In this document: positions 48,501 through 63,342 of the stretch, piece after piece
How the letters are laid out: every line of letters starts with the position of its first letter
How positions within the stretch are numbered: position 1 is the stretch's first letter
Assembly: GCF_004210375.1 (NCBI RefSeq)
Contig: NC_134829.1
Location: 54,614,107 to 54,678,106, forward strand
Source of the DNA: Tachypleus tridentatus
Lineage: Eukaryota > Arthropoda > Merostomata > Xiphosura > Limulidae
DNA length: 64,000 nucleotides
Direction: 5' to 3'
Program-made: the position numbers and the translations under genes
The notes under the pieces: generated by a model
The model's database searches: none
The model's input: the letters and a program-made list of their open reading frames with translations, nothing else
Told to the model about the DNA's origin: nothing

Positions 48501-51500
48501 AATGTTATACTACAGAACACTACACTTAACAATGTTATACTACAGAACACTACACTTAACAATGTTATACTACAGAACACTACACTTAACAATGTTATAC
48601 TACAGAACACTACACTTAACAATGTTATACTACAGAACACTACACTTAACAATGTTATACTACAGAACACTACACTCCTAACAATGTTATACTACAGAAC
48701 ACTACACTTAACAATGTTATACTACAGAACACTACACTTAACAATGTTATACTACAGAACACTACACTTAACAATGTTATACTACAGAACACTACACTTA
48801 ACAATGTTATACTACAGAACACTACACTTAACAATGTTATACTACAGAACACTACACTTAACAATGTTATACTACAGAACACTACACTTAACAATGTTAT
48901 ACTACAGAACACTACACTTAACAATGTTATACTACAGAACACTACACTTAACAATGTTATACTACAGAACACTACACTTAACAATGTTATACTACAGAAC
49001 ACTACACTTAACAATGTTATACTACAGAACACTACACTTAACAATGTTATACTACAGAACACTACACTTAACAATGTTATACTACAGAACACTACACTTA
49101 ACAATGTTATACTACAGAACACTACACTTAACAATGTTATACTACAGAACACTACACTTAACAATGTTATACTACAGAACACTACACTTAACAATGTTAT
49201 ACTACAGAACACACTACACTTAACAATGTTATACTACAGAACACTACACTTAACAATGTTATACTACAGAACACTACACTTAACAATGTTATACTACAGA
49301 ACACTACACTTAACAATGTTATACTACAGAACACTACCCTTAACAATGTTATACTACAGAACACTACACTTAACAATGTTATACTACAGAACACTACACT
49401 TAACAATGTTATACTACAGAACACTACACTTAACAATGTTATACTACAGAACACTACACTTAACAATGTTATACTACAGAACACTACACTTAACAATGTT
49501 ATACTACAGAACACTACACTTAACAATGTTATACTACAGAACACTACACTTAACAATGTTATACTACAGAACACTACACTTAACAATGTTATACTACAGA
49601 ACACTACACTTAACAATGTTATACTACAGAACACTACACTTAACAATGTTATACTACAGAACACTACACTTAACAATGTTATACTACAGAACACTACACT
49701 TAACAATGTTATACTACAGAACACTACACTTAACAATGTTATACTACAGAACACTACACTTAACAATGTTATACTACAGAACACTACACTTAACAATGTT
49801 ATACTACAGAACACTACACTTAACAATGTTATACTACAGAACACTACACTTAACAATGTTATACTACAGAACACTACACTTAACAATGTTATACTACAGA
49901 ACACTACACTTAACAATGTTATACTACAGAACACTACACTTAACTATGTTATACTACAGAACACTACACTTAACAATGTTATACTACAGAACACTACACT
50001 TAACAATGTTATACTACAGAACACTACACTTAACAATGTTATACTACAGAACACTACACTTAACAATGTTATACTACAGAACACTACACTTAACAATGTT
50101 ATACTACAGAACACTACACTTAACAATGTTATACTACAGAACACTACACTTAACAATGTTATACTACAGAACACTACACTTAACAATGTTATACTACAGA
50201 ACACTGCACTTAACAATGTTATACTACAGAACACTACACTTAACAATGTTATACTACAGAACACTACACTTAACAATGTTATACTACAGAACACTACACT
50301 TGCTATCGTTATACTACAGAACACTGCACTTAACAATGTTATACTACAGAACACTACACTTAACAATGTTATACTACAGAACACTACACTTAACTAATGT
50401 TATACTACAGAACACTACACTTAACAATGTTATACTACAGAACACTGCACTTAACAATGTTATACTACAGAACACTACACTTAACAATGTTATACTACAG
50501 AACACTGCACTTAACAATGTTATACTACAGAACACTACACTTAACAATGTTATACTACAGAACACTACACTTAACAATGTTATACTACAGAACACTACAC
50601 TTAACAATGTTATACTACAGAACACTGCACTTAACAATGTTATACTACAGAACACTACACTTAACAATGTTATACTACAGAACACTACACTTAACAATGT
50701 TATACTACAGAACACTGCACTTAACAATGTTATACTACAGAACACTGCACTTAACAATGTTATACTACAGAACACTACACTTAACAATGTTATACTACAG
50801 AACACTGCACTTAACAATGTTATACTACAGAACACTACACTTAACAATGTTATACTACAGAACACTACACTTAACTATGTTATACTACAGAACACTACAC
50901 TTAACAATGTTATACTACAGAACACTACACTTAACAATGTTATACTACAGAACACTACACTTAACAATGTTATACTACAGAACACTGCACTTAACAATGT
51001 TATACTACAGAACACTACACTTAACAATGTTATACTACAGAACACTACACTTAACAATGTTATACTACAGAACACTACACTTAACAATGTTATACTACAG
51101 AACACTACACTTAACTTAATGTTATACTACAGAACACTGCACTTAACAATGTTATACTACAGAACACTACACTGCTAACAATGTTGTACTACAGAACACT
51201 ACACTTAACAATGTTATACTACAGAACACTGCACTTAACAATGTTATACTACAGAACACTACACTTAACAATGTTATACTACAGAACACTACACTTAACA
51301 ATGTTATACTACAGAACACTACACTTAACAATGTTATACTACAGAACACTACACTTAACTATGTTATACTACAGAACACTGCACTTAACAATGTTATACT
51401 ACAGAACACTACACTTAACAATGTTATACTACAGAACACTACACTTAACTATGTTATACTACAGAACACTACACTTAACAATGTTATACTACAGAACACT

Positions 51501-54500
51501 GCACTTAACAATGTTATACTACAGAACACTACACTTAACAATGTTATACTACAGAACACTACACTTAACAATGTTATACTACAGAACACTACACTTAACA
51601 ATGTTATACTACAGAACACTACACTTAACAATGTTATACTACAGAACACTACACTTAACAATGTTATACTACAGAACACTGCACTTAACAATGTTATACT
51701 ACAGAACACTACACTTAACAATGCTATACTACAGAACACTACACTTAACTATGTTATACTACAGAACACTGCACTTAACAATGTTATACTACAGAACACT
51801 ACACTTAACAATGTTATACTACAGAACACTACACTTAACAATGTTATACTACAGAACACTGCACTTAACAATGTTATACTACAGAACACTACACTTAACA
51901 ATGTTATACTACAGAACACTACACTTAACAATGTTATACTACAGAACACTACACTTAACAATGTTATACTACAGAACACTACACTTAACAATGTTATACT
52001 ACAGAACACTACACTTAACAATGTTATACTACAGAACACTACACTTAACAATGTTATACTACAGAACACTACACTTAACAATGTTATACTACAGAACACT
52101 ACACTTAACAATGTTATACTACAGAACACTACACTTAACAATGTTATACTACAGAACACTACACTTAACAATGTTATACTACAGAACACTACACTTAACA
52201 ATGTTATACTACAGAACACTACACTTAACAATGTTATACTACAGAACACTACACTTAACAATGTTATACTACAGAACACTACACTTAACAATGTTATACT
52301 ACAGAACACTACACTTAACAATGTTATACTACAGAACACTACACTTAACAATGTTATACTACAGAACACTACACTTAACAATGTTATACTACAGAACACT
52401 ACACTTAACAATGTTATACTACAGAACACTACACTTAACAATGTTATACTACAGAACACTACACTTAACAATGTTATACTACAGAACACTACACTTAACA
52501 ATGTTATACTACAGAACACTACACTTAACAATGTTATACTACAGAACACTGCACTTAACAATGTTATACTACAGAACACTACACTTAACAATGTTATACT
52601 ACAGAACACTACACTTAACAATGTTATACTACAGAACACTACACTTAACAATGTTATACTACAGAACACTACACTTAACAATGTTATACTACAGAACACT
52701 ACACTTAACAATGTTATACTACAGAACACTACACTTAACAATGTTATACTACAGAACACTACACTTAACAATGTTATACTACAGAACACTACACTTAACA
52801 ATGTTATACTACAGAACACTACACTTAACAATGTTATACTACAGAACACTACACTTAACAATGTTATACTACAGAACACTACACTTAACAATGTTATACT
52901 ACAGAACACTACACTTAACAATGTTATACTACAGAACACTACACTTAACAATGTTATACTACAGAACACTACACTTAACAATGTTATACTACAGAACACT
53001 ACACTTAACAATGTTATACTACAGAACACTACACTTAACAATGTTATACTACAGAACACTACACTTAACAATGTTATACTACAGAACACTACACTTAACA
53101 ATGTTATACTACAGAACACTACACTTAACAATGTTATACTACAGAACACTACACTTAACAATGTTATACTACAGAACACTACACTTAACAATGTTATACT
53201 ACAGAACACTACACTTAACAATGTTATACTACAGAACACTACACTTAACAATGTTATACTACAGAACACTACACTTAACAATGTTATACTACAGAACACT
53301 ACACTTAACAATGTTATACTACAGAACACTACACTTAACAATGTTATACTACAGAACACTACACTTAACAATGTTATACTACAGAACACTACACTTAACA
53401 ATGTTATACTACAGAACACTACACTTAACAATGTTATACTACAGAACACTACATACTTAACAATGTTATACTACAGAACACTACACTTAACAATGTTATA
53501 CTACAGAACACTACACTTAACAATGTTATACTACAGAACACTACACTTAACAATGTTATACTACAGAACACTACACTTAACAATGTTATACTACAGAACA
53601 CTACACTTAACAATGTTATACTACAGAACACTACACTTAACAATGTTATACTACAGAACACTACACTTAACAATGTTATACTACAGAACACTACACTTAA
53701 CAATGTTATACTACAGAACACTACACTTAACAATGTTATACTACAGAACACTGCACTTAACAATGTTATACTACAGAACACTACACTTAACAATGTTATA
53801 CTACAGAACACTACACTTAACAATGTTATACTACAGAACACTACACTTAACAATGTTATACTACAGAACACTGCACTTAACAATGTTATACTACAGAACA
53901 CTACACTTAACAATGTTATACTACAGAACACTACACTTAACTATGTTATACTACAGAACACTGCACTTAACAATGTTATACTACAGAACACTACACTTAA
54001 CAATGTTATACTACAGAACACTGCACTTAACAATGTTATACTACAGAACACTACACTTAACAATGTTATACTACAGAACACTACACTTAACAATGTTATA
54101 CTACAGAACACTACACTTAACAATGTTATACTACAGAACACTACACTTAACAATGTTATACTACAGAACACTACACTTAACAATGTTATACTACAGAACA
54201 CTACACTTAACAATGTTATACTACAGAACACTACACTTAACTATGTTATACTACAGAACACTGCACTTAACAATGTTATACTACAGAACACTACACTTAA
54301 CAATGTTATACTACAGAACACTACACTTAACAATGTTATACTACAGAACACTACACTTAACAATGTTATACTACAGAACACTACACTTAACAATGTTATA
54401 CTACAGAACACTGCACTTAACAATGTTATACTACAGAACACTACACTTAACAATGTTATACTACAGAACACTACACTTAACAATGTTATACTACAGAACA

Positions 54501-57500
54501 CTACACTTAACAATGTTATACTACAGAACACTACACTTAACAATGTTATACTACAGAACACTACACTTAACAATGTTATACTACAGAACACTACACTTAA
54601 CAATGTTATACTACAGAACACTACACTTAACAATGTTATACTACAGAACACTACACTTAACAATGTTATACTACAGAACACTACACTTAACAATGTTATA
54701 CTACAGAACACTACACTTAACAATGTTATACTACAGAACACTACACTTAACAATGTTATACTACAGAACACTACACTTAACAATGTTATACTACAGAACA
54801 CTACACTTAACAATGTTATACTACAGAACACTACACTTAACAATGTTATACTACAGAACACTACACTTAACAATGTTATACTACAGAACACTACACTTAA
54901 CAATGTTATACTACAGAACACTACACTTAACAATGTTATACTACAGAACACTACACTTAACAATGTTATACTACAGAACACTACACTTAACAATGTTATA
55001 CTACAGAACACTACACTTAACAATGTTATACTACAGAACACTACACTTAACAATGTTATACTACAGAACACTACACTTAACAATGTTATACTACAGAACA
55101 CTACACTTAACAATGTTATACTACAGAACACTACACTTAACAATGTTATACTACAGAACACTACACTTAACAATGTTATACTACAGAACACTACACTTAA
55201 CAATGTTATACTACAGAACACTACACTTAACAATGTTATACTACAGAACACTACACTTAACAATGTTATACTACAGAACACTACACTTAACAATGTTATA
55301 CTACAGAACACTACACTTAACAATGTTATACTACAGAACACTACACTTAACAATGTTATACTACAGAACACTACACTTAACAATGTTATACTACAGAACA
55401 CTACACTTAACAATGTTATACTACAGAACACTACACTTAACAATGTTATACTACAGAACACTACACTTAACAATGTTATACTACAGAACACTACACTTAA
55501 CAATGTTATACTACAGAACACTACACTTAACAATGTTATACTACAGAACACTACACTTAACAATGTTATACTACAGAACACTACACTTAACAATGTTATA
55601 CTACAGAACACTACACTTAACAATGTTATACTACAGAACACTACACTTAACAATGTTATACTACAGAACACTACACTTAACAATGTTATACTACAGAACA
55701 CTACACTTAACAATGTTATACTACAGAACACTACACTTAACAATGTTATACTACAGAACACTACACTTAACAATGTTATACTACAGAACACTACACTTAA
55801 CAATGTTATACTACAGAACACTACACTTAACAATGTTATACTACAGAACACTGCTACTTAACAATGTTATACTACAGAACACTACACTTAACAATGTTAT
55901 ACTACAGAACACTACACTTAACAATGTTATACTACAGAACACTACACTTAACAATGTTATACTACAGAACACTACACTTAACAATGTTATACTACAGAAC
56001 ACTACACTTAACAATGTTATACTACAGAACACTACACTTAACAATGTTATACTACAGAACACTACACTTAACAATGTTATACTACAGAACACTACACTTA
56101 ACAATGTTATACTACAGAACACTACACTTAACAATGTTATACTACAGAACACTACACTTAACAATGTTATACTACAGAACACTACACTTAACAATGTTAT
56201 ACTACAGAACACTACACTTAACAATGTTATACTACAGAACACTACACTTAACAATGTTATACTACAGAACACTACACTTAACAATGTTATACTACAGAAC
56301 ACTACACTTAACAATGTTATACTACAGAACACTACACTTAACAATGTTATACTACAGAACACTACACCTTAACAATGTTATACTACAGAACACTACACTT
56401 AACAATGTTATACTACAGAACACTACACTTAACAATGTTATACTACAGAACACTACACTTAACAATGTTATACTACAGAACACTACACTTAACAATGTTA
56501 TACTACAGAACACTACACTTAACAATGTTATACTACAGAACACTACACTTAACAATGTTATACTACAGAACACTACACTTAACAATGTTATACTACAGAA
56601 CACTACACTTAACAATGTTATACTACAGAACACTACACTTAACAATGTTATACTACAGAACACTACACTTAACAATGTTATACTACAGAACACTACACTT
56701 AACAATGTTATACTACAGAACACTACACTTAACAATGTTATACTACAGAACACTACACTTAACAATGTTATACTACAGAACACTACACTTAACAATGTTA
56801 TACTACAGAACACTACACTTAACAATGTTATACTACAGAACACTACACTTAACAATGTTATACTACAGAACACTACACTTAACAATGTTATACTACAGAA
56901 CACTACACTTAACAATGTTATACTACAGAACACTACACTTAACAATGTTATACTACAGAACACTACACTTAACAATGTTATACTACAGAACACTACACTT
57001 AACAATGTTATACTACAGAACACTACACTTAACAATGTTATACTACAGAACACTACACTTAACAATGTTATACTACAGAACACTACACTTAACAATGTTA
57101 TACTACAGAACACTACACTTAACAATGTTATACTACAGAACACTACACTTAACAATGTTATACTACAGAACACTACACTTAACAATGTTATACTACAGAA
57201 CACTACACTTAACAATGTTATACTACAGAACACTACACTTAACAATGTTATACTACAGAACACTACACTTAACAATGTTATACTACAGAACACTACACTT
57301 AACAATGTTATACTACAGAACACTACACTTAACAATGTTATACTACAGAACACTACACTTAACAATGTTATACTACAGAACACTACACTTAACAATGTTA
57401 TACTACAGAACACTGCACTTAACAATGTTATACTACAGAACACTACACTTAACAATGTTATACTACAGAACACTACACTTAACAATGTTATACTACAGAA

Positions 57501-60500
57501 CACTACACTTAACAATGTTATACTACAGAACACTACACTTAACAATGTTATACTACAGAACACTACACTTAACAATGTTATACTACAGAACACTACACTT
57601 AACAATGTTATACTACAGAACACTACACTTAACAATGTTATACTACAGAACACTACACTTAACAATGTTATACTACAGAACACTACACTTAACAATGTTA
57701 TACTACAGAACACTACACTTAACAATGTTATACTACAGAACACTACACTTAACAATGTTATACTACAGAACACTACACTTAACAATGTTATACTACAGAA
57801 CACTACACTTAACAATGTTATACTACAGAACACTACACTTAACAATGTTATACTACAGAACACTACACTTAACAATGTTATACTACAGAACACTACACTT
57901 AACAATGTTATACTACAGAACACTACACTTAACAATGTTATACTACAGAACACTACACTTAACAATGTTATACTACAGAACACTACACTTAACAATGTTA
58001 TACTACAGAACACTGCACTTAACAATGTTATACTACAGAACACTGCACTTAACAATGTTATACTACAGAACACTACACTTAACAATGTTATACTACAGAA
58101 CACTACACTTAACAATGTTATACTACAGAACACTACACTTAACAATGTTATACTACAGAACACTACACTTAACAATGTTATACTACAGAACACTACACTT
58201 AACAATGTTATACTACAGAACACTACACTTAACAATGTTATACTACAGAACACTACACTTGCTATCGTTATACTACAGAACACTGCACTTAACAATGTTA
58301 TACTACAGAACACAGCACTTAACAATGTTATACTACAGAACACTACACTTAACAATGTTATACTACAGAACACTACACTTAACAATGTTATACTACAGAA
58401 CACTACACTTAACAATGTTATACTACAGAACACTACACTTAACAATGTTATACTACAGAACACTACACTTAACAATGTTATACTACAGAACACTACACTT
58501 AACAATGTTATACTACAGAACACTACACTTAACAATGTTATACTACAGAACACTGCACTTAACAATGTTATACTACAGAACACTACACTTAACAATGTTA
58601 TACTACAGAACACTACACTTAACAATGTTATACTACAGAACACTACACTTAACAATGTTATACTACAGAACACTACACTTAACAATGTTATACTACAGAA
58701 CACTACACTTAACAATGTTATACTACAGAACACTACACTTAACAATGTTATACTACAGAACACTACACTTAACAATGTTATACTACAGAACACTACACTT
58801 AACAATGTTATACTACAGAACACTACACTTAACAATGTTATACTACAGAACACTACACTTAACAATGTTATACTACAGAACACTACACTTAACAATGTTA
58901 TACTACAGAACACTGCACTTAACAATGTTATACTACAGAACACTACACTTAACAATGTTATACTACAGAACACTACACTTAACAATGTTATACTACAGAA
59001 ACACTACTACAGAACACTTAACAATGTTATACTACAGAACACTACACTTAACAATGTTATACTACAGAACACTACACTTAACAATGTTATACTACAGAAC
59101 ACTACACTTAACAATGTTATACTACAGAACACTACACTTAACAATGTTATACTACAGAACACTACACTTAACAATGTTATACTACAGAACACTACACTTA
59201 ACAATGTTATACTACAGAACACTACACTTAACAATGTTATACTACAGAACACTACACTTGCAATGTTATACTACAGAACACTGCACTTAACAATGTTATA
59301 CTACAGAACACTACACTTAACAATGTTATACTACAGAACACTACACTTGCTATCGTTATACTACAGAACACTGCACTTAACAATGTTATACTACAGAACA
59401 CTGCACTTAACAATGTTATACTACAGAACACTACACTTGCTATCGTTATACTACAGAACACTGCACTTAACAATGTTATACTACAGAACACTACACTTAA
59501 CAATGTTATACTACAGAACACTACACTTAACAATGTTATACTACAGAACACTGCACTTAACAATGTTATACTACAGAACACTACACTTAACAATGTTATA
59601 CTACAGAACACTACACTTAACAATGTTATACTACAGAACACTGCACTTAACAATGTTATACTACAGAACACTACACTTAACAATGTTATACTACAGAACA
59701 CTACACTTAACAATGTTATACTACAGAACACTACACTTAACAATGTTATACTACAGAACACTACACTTAACAATGTTATACTACAGAACACTACACTTAA
59801 CAATGTTATACTACAGAACACTACACTTAACAATGTTATACTACAGAACACTACACTTAACAATGTTATACTACAGAACACTACACTTAACAATGTTATA
59901 CTACAGAACACTACACTTAACAATGTTATACTACAGAACACTACACTTAACAATGTTATACTACAGAACACTACACTTAACAATGTTATACTACAGAACA
60001 CTACACTTAACAATGTTATACTACAGAACACTACACTTAACAATGTTATACTACAGAACACTACACTTAACAATGTTATACTACAGAACACTACACTTAA
60101 CAATGTTATACTACAGAACACTACACTTAACAATGTTATACTACAGAACACTACACTTAACAATGTTATACTACAGAACACTACACTTAACAATGTTATA
60201 CTACAGAACACTACACTTAACAATGTTATACTACAGAACACTACACTTAACAATGTTATACTACAGAACACTACACTTAACAATGTTATACTACAGAACA
60301 CTACACTTAACAATGTTATACTACAGAACACTACACTTAACAATGTTATACTACAGAATACTACACTTAACAATGTTATACTACAGAACACTACACTTAA
60401 CAATGTTATACTACAGAACACTACACTTAACAATGTTATACTACAGAACACTACCCTTAACAATGTTATACTACAGAACACTACACTTAACAATGTTATA

Positions 60501-62188
60501 CTACAGAACACTACACTTAACAATGTTATACTACAGAACACTACACTTAACAATGTTATACTACAGAACACTACACTTAACAATGTTATACTACAGAACA
60601 CTACACTTAACAATGTTATACTACAGAACACTACACTTAACAATGTTATACTACAGAACACTACACTTAACAATGTTATACTACAGAACACAACACTTAA
60701 CAATGTTATACTACAGAACACTACACTTAACAATGTTATACTACAGAACACTACACTTAACAATGTTATACTACAGAACACTACACTTAACAATGTTATA
60801 CTACAGAACACTACACTTAACAATGTTATACTACAGAACACTGCACTTAACAATGTTATACTACAGAACACTACACTTAACAATGTTATACTACAGAACA
60901 CTACACTTAACAATGTTATACTACAGAACACTACACTTAACAATGTTATACTACAGAACACTACACTTAACAATGTTATACTACAGAACACTACACTTAA
61001 CAATGTTATACTACAGAACACTACACTTAACAATGTTATACTACAGAACACTACACTTAACAATGTTATACTACAGAACACTACACTTAACAATGTTATA
61101 CTACAGAACACTACACTTAACAATGTTATACTACAGAACACTACACTTAACAATGTTATACTACAGAACACTACACTTAACAATGCTATACTACAGAACA
61201 CTACACTTGCTATCGTTATACTACAGAACACTACACTTAACAATGTTATACTACAGAACACTGCACTTAACAATGTTATACTACAGAACACTACACTTAA
61301 CAATGTTATACTACAGAACACTACACTTGCTATCGTTATACTACAGAACACTGCACTTAACAATGTTATACTACAGAACACTACACTTAACAATGCTATA
61401 CTACAGAACACTACACTTAACAATCGTTATACTACAGAACACTACACTTAACAATGTTATACTACAGAACACTACACTTAACAATGCTATACTACAGAAC
61501 ACTACACTTGCTATCGTTATACTACAGAACACTGCACTTAACAATGTTATACTACAGAACACTACACTTAACAATGCTATACTACAGAACACTACACTTG
61601 CTATTGTTATACTACAGAACACTGCACTTAACAATGTTATACTACAGAACACTACACTTAACAATGTTATACTACAGAACACTACACAATGTTATACTGC
61701 TATAACAATGTTATACTACAGAACACTACACTTAACAATGTTATACTACAGAACACTGCACTTAACAATGTTATACTACAGAACACTACACTTAACAATG
61801 TTATACTACAGAACACTACACTTAACAATGTTATACTACAGAACACTGCACTTAACAATGTTATACTACAGAACACTACACTTAACAATGTTATACTACA
61901 GAACACTACACTTAACAATGTTATACTACAGAACACTACACTTAACAATGTTATGCTACAGAACACTACACTTAATTATGTTATACTACAGAACACTACA
62001 CTTAACAATGTTATACTACAGAACACTACACTTAACAATGTTATACTACAGAACACTACACTTAACAATGTTCTACTACAGAACACTGCACTTAACAATG
62101 TTATACCACAGAACACTACACTTAACAATGTTATACTACAGAACACTACACTTGCTACTTAACTATGTTATAACTACTAAGAACACTG
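45549..62188. repeat. 30-bp satellite array, about 555 units, 16.6 kb
   Basis: The consensus unit is TTAACAATGTTATACTACAG followed by AACACTACAC. Long blocks of perfectly identical units make up most of 46.6-61.1 kb. Variants are ACTGCAC for ACTACAC, AACTATG for AACAATG, and GCTATCG for AACAATG. The left 1 kb (45549-46545) and right 1 kb (61190-62188) are ragged, with indels and mixed variants. Because 30 is divisible by three and some frames lack stops, both strands show long repeats of MLYYRTLHLT, NNVILQNTTL or SVVFCSITLL, including a frame of over 2000 codons. These are not supported as genes. Confidence 0.98.
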
Positions 62189-62434
62189 AGTGCTTTGATT
62201 TTGTTTGCGATATTTTTCTCTTGAAAAATTTCAATCGTAACAAAATTATCCTCACAAATTTGTTCAAGTTTAACGAAATCACTTTCGTAAGTTTACATTG
62301 TTGTTTGTTTTGCTTCACGTGTGTTACAAAATCGTTATGTTTTAACAAAGTGTTCTAATTGTTTTAACTGTTATTTTGGAAATAATAATTTTGTTTAATC
62401 TGCATATATTAATGTTAAACTGGGAAACTTTGTC
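62189..62434. other. AT-rich unique flank of the satellite
   Basis: First unique sequence after the array. No gene seen, although open frames run into it from the satellite. Confidence 0.5.
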
Positions 62435-62651
62435 ATCACAGCTATATGCAAAATGTTGTTTCTAACACTACGTGGAAGTGACTTCAGTCATCACAGCTTA
62501 TACAAAATGTTAATTGTAACACTTAGTGGAAGTGACTTCAGTCTTCACAGCTTAAACAAAATGTTAATTGTAACACTTAGTTGAAGTGACCTCAGTCATC
62601 ACAGCTTATACAAAATGTTAATTGTAACACTTAGTGGAAGTGACTTCAGTC
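62435..62651. repeat. 54-bp tandem repeat, 4 copies
   Basis: Units contain ATCACAGCTTATACAAAATG, TTAATTGTAACACTTAGTGG and AAGTGACTTCAGTC. The first copy is the most diverged. Confidence 0.95.
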
Positions 62652-62980
62652 TGTATTGAGTTAAACTCAGTTTTAGTCCACGTCGGTTTTTTGTTTCATA
62701 ACAAAGGCTTCCATCGAGCTATGCTCATACTTACATGGAAGACGTTTGTTTGTTTGTTTGAAGCAAATTTTTTTCTGAATTTTTGTAAAATTAACGAAAG
62801 TAATAAAACAACAGAATAAATTCATACAACCAGTTTCATATAAAACTCATTAAATAATTATGTATTGTCAAAATTATCGCAATTTCTTCTAAAGATCATC
62901 CACATGTTTCATGGATAGAAATCCTTAAGCCTTAAGTTACGTCGTACAGTGATATTTTTGTCAAATATTTAAATTGTGTG
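62652..62980. other. AT-rich unique sequence, no gene seen
   Basis: It contains a short TTTG run near 62747. Nothing else recognised. Confidence 0.5.
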
Positions 62981-63252
62981 TTTTGTTTGTTTGTTGAATT
63001 CCGCGCAAAGCTACACGAGGGCTACCTGCGTTAGCCGTCCCTAATTTAGTAGTGTAAGACTAGAGGGAAGGCAGCTAGTCATCACCACCCATCGCCAACT
63101 CTTGGGCTACTCTTTTACCAACGAATAGTGGGATTCATCGTCACATTATAACGCTCCCACGGCTGAAAGGACGAACATGTTTGGTGCGCGGGGATTCGAA
63201 TTCGCGACCCTCGGATTACGAGTCGAACGCCTTAACACGCTTGGCCATGCCG
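62981..63252 (-). mobile_element. tRNA-derived SINE, family 1
   Basis: A full-length minus copy: TTTTGTTTGTTTGTTGAATT, GCAAAGCTACACGAGGGCTA, GTCATCACCACCCATCGCC, then the reversed head GGGGATTCGAATTCGCGACC through CTTGGCCATGCCG. Confidence 0.94.
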
Positions 63253-63342
63253 TCACATTATAACGCCTTCATGGCCGAAAGAGCGAGCATGTTTGGTGTG
63301 ACAGGGATTTGAACCTGCGACCCTCAGATTACGAGTCGGGCC
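63253..63342 (-). mobile_element. Partial family-1 SINE (head only) abutting a full copy
   Basis: TCACATTATAACGCCTTCAT, GAGCGAGCATGTTTGGTGTG, GGATTTGAACCTGCGACCCT, GATTACGAGTCGGGCC. It repeats the head-proximal 90 bp of the neighbour with independent substitutions and lacks the body. Confidence 0.88.

Noticed and set aside
45549..62188. CRISPR array
   Set aside because: Units are directly adjacent with no spacers, and the genome is eukaryotic. It is a satellite.
55864..62358. 2164-codon plus-strand open frame and its minus-strand partners
   Set aside because: Made entirely of a 30-bp tandem unit that lacks stops in several frames at once, then running into unique DNA. No start context, domain or splice evidence.
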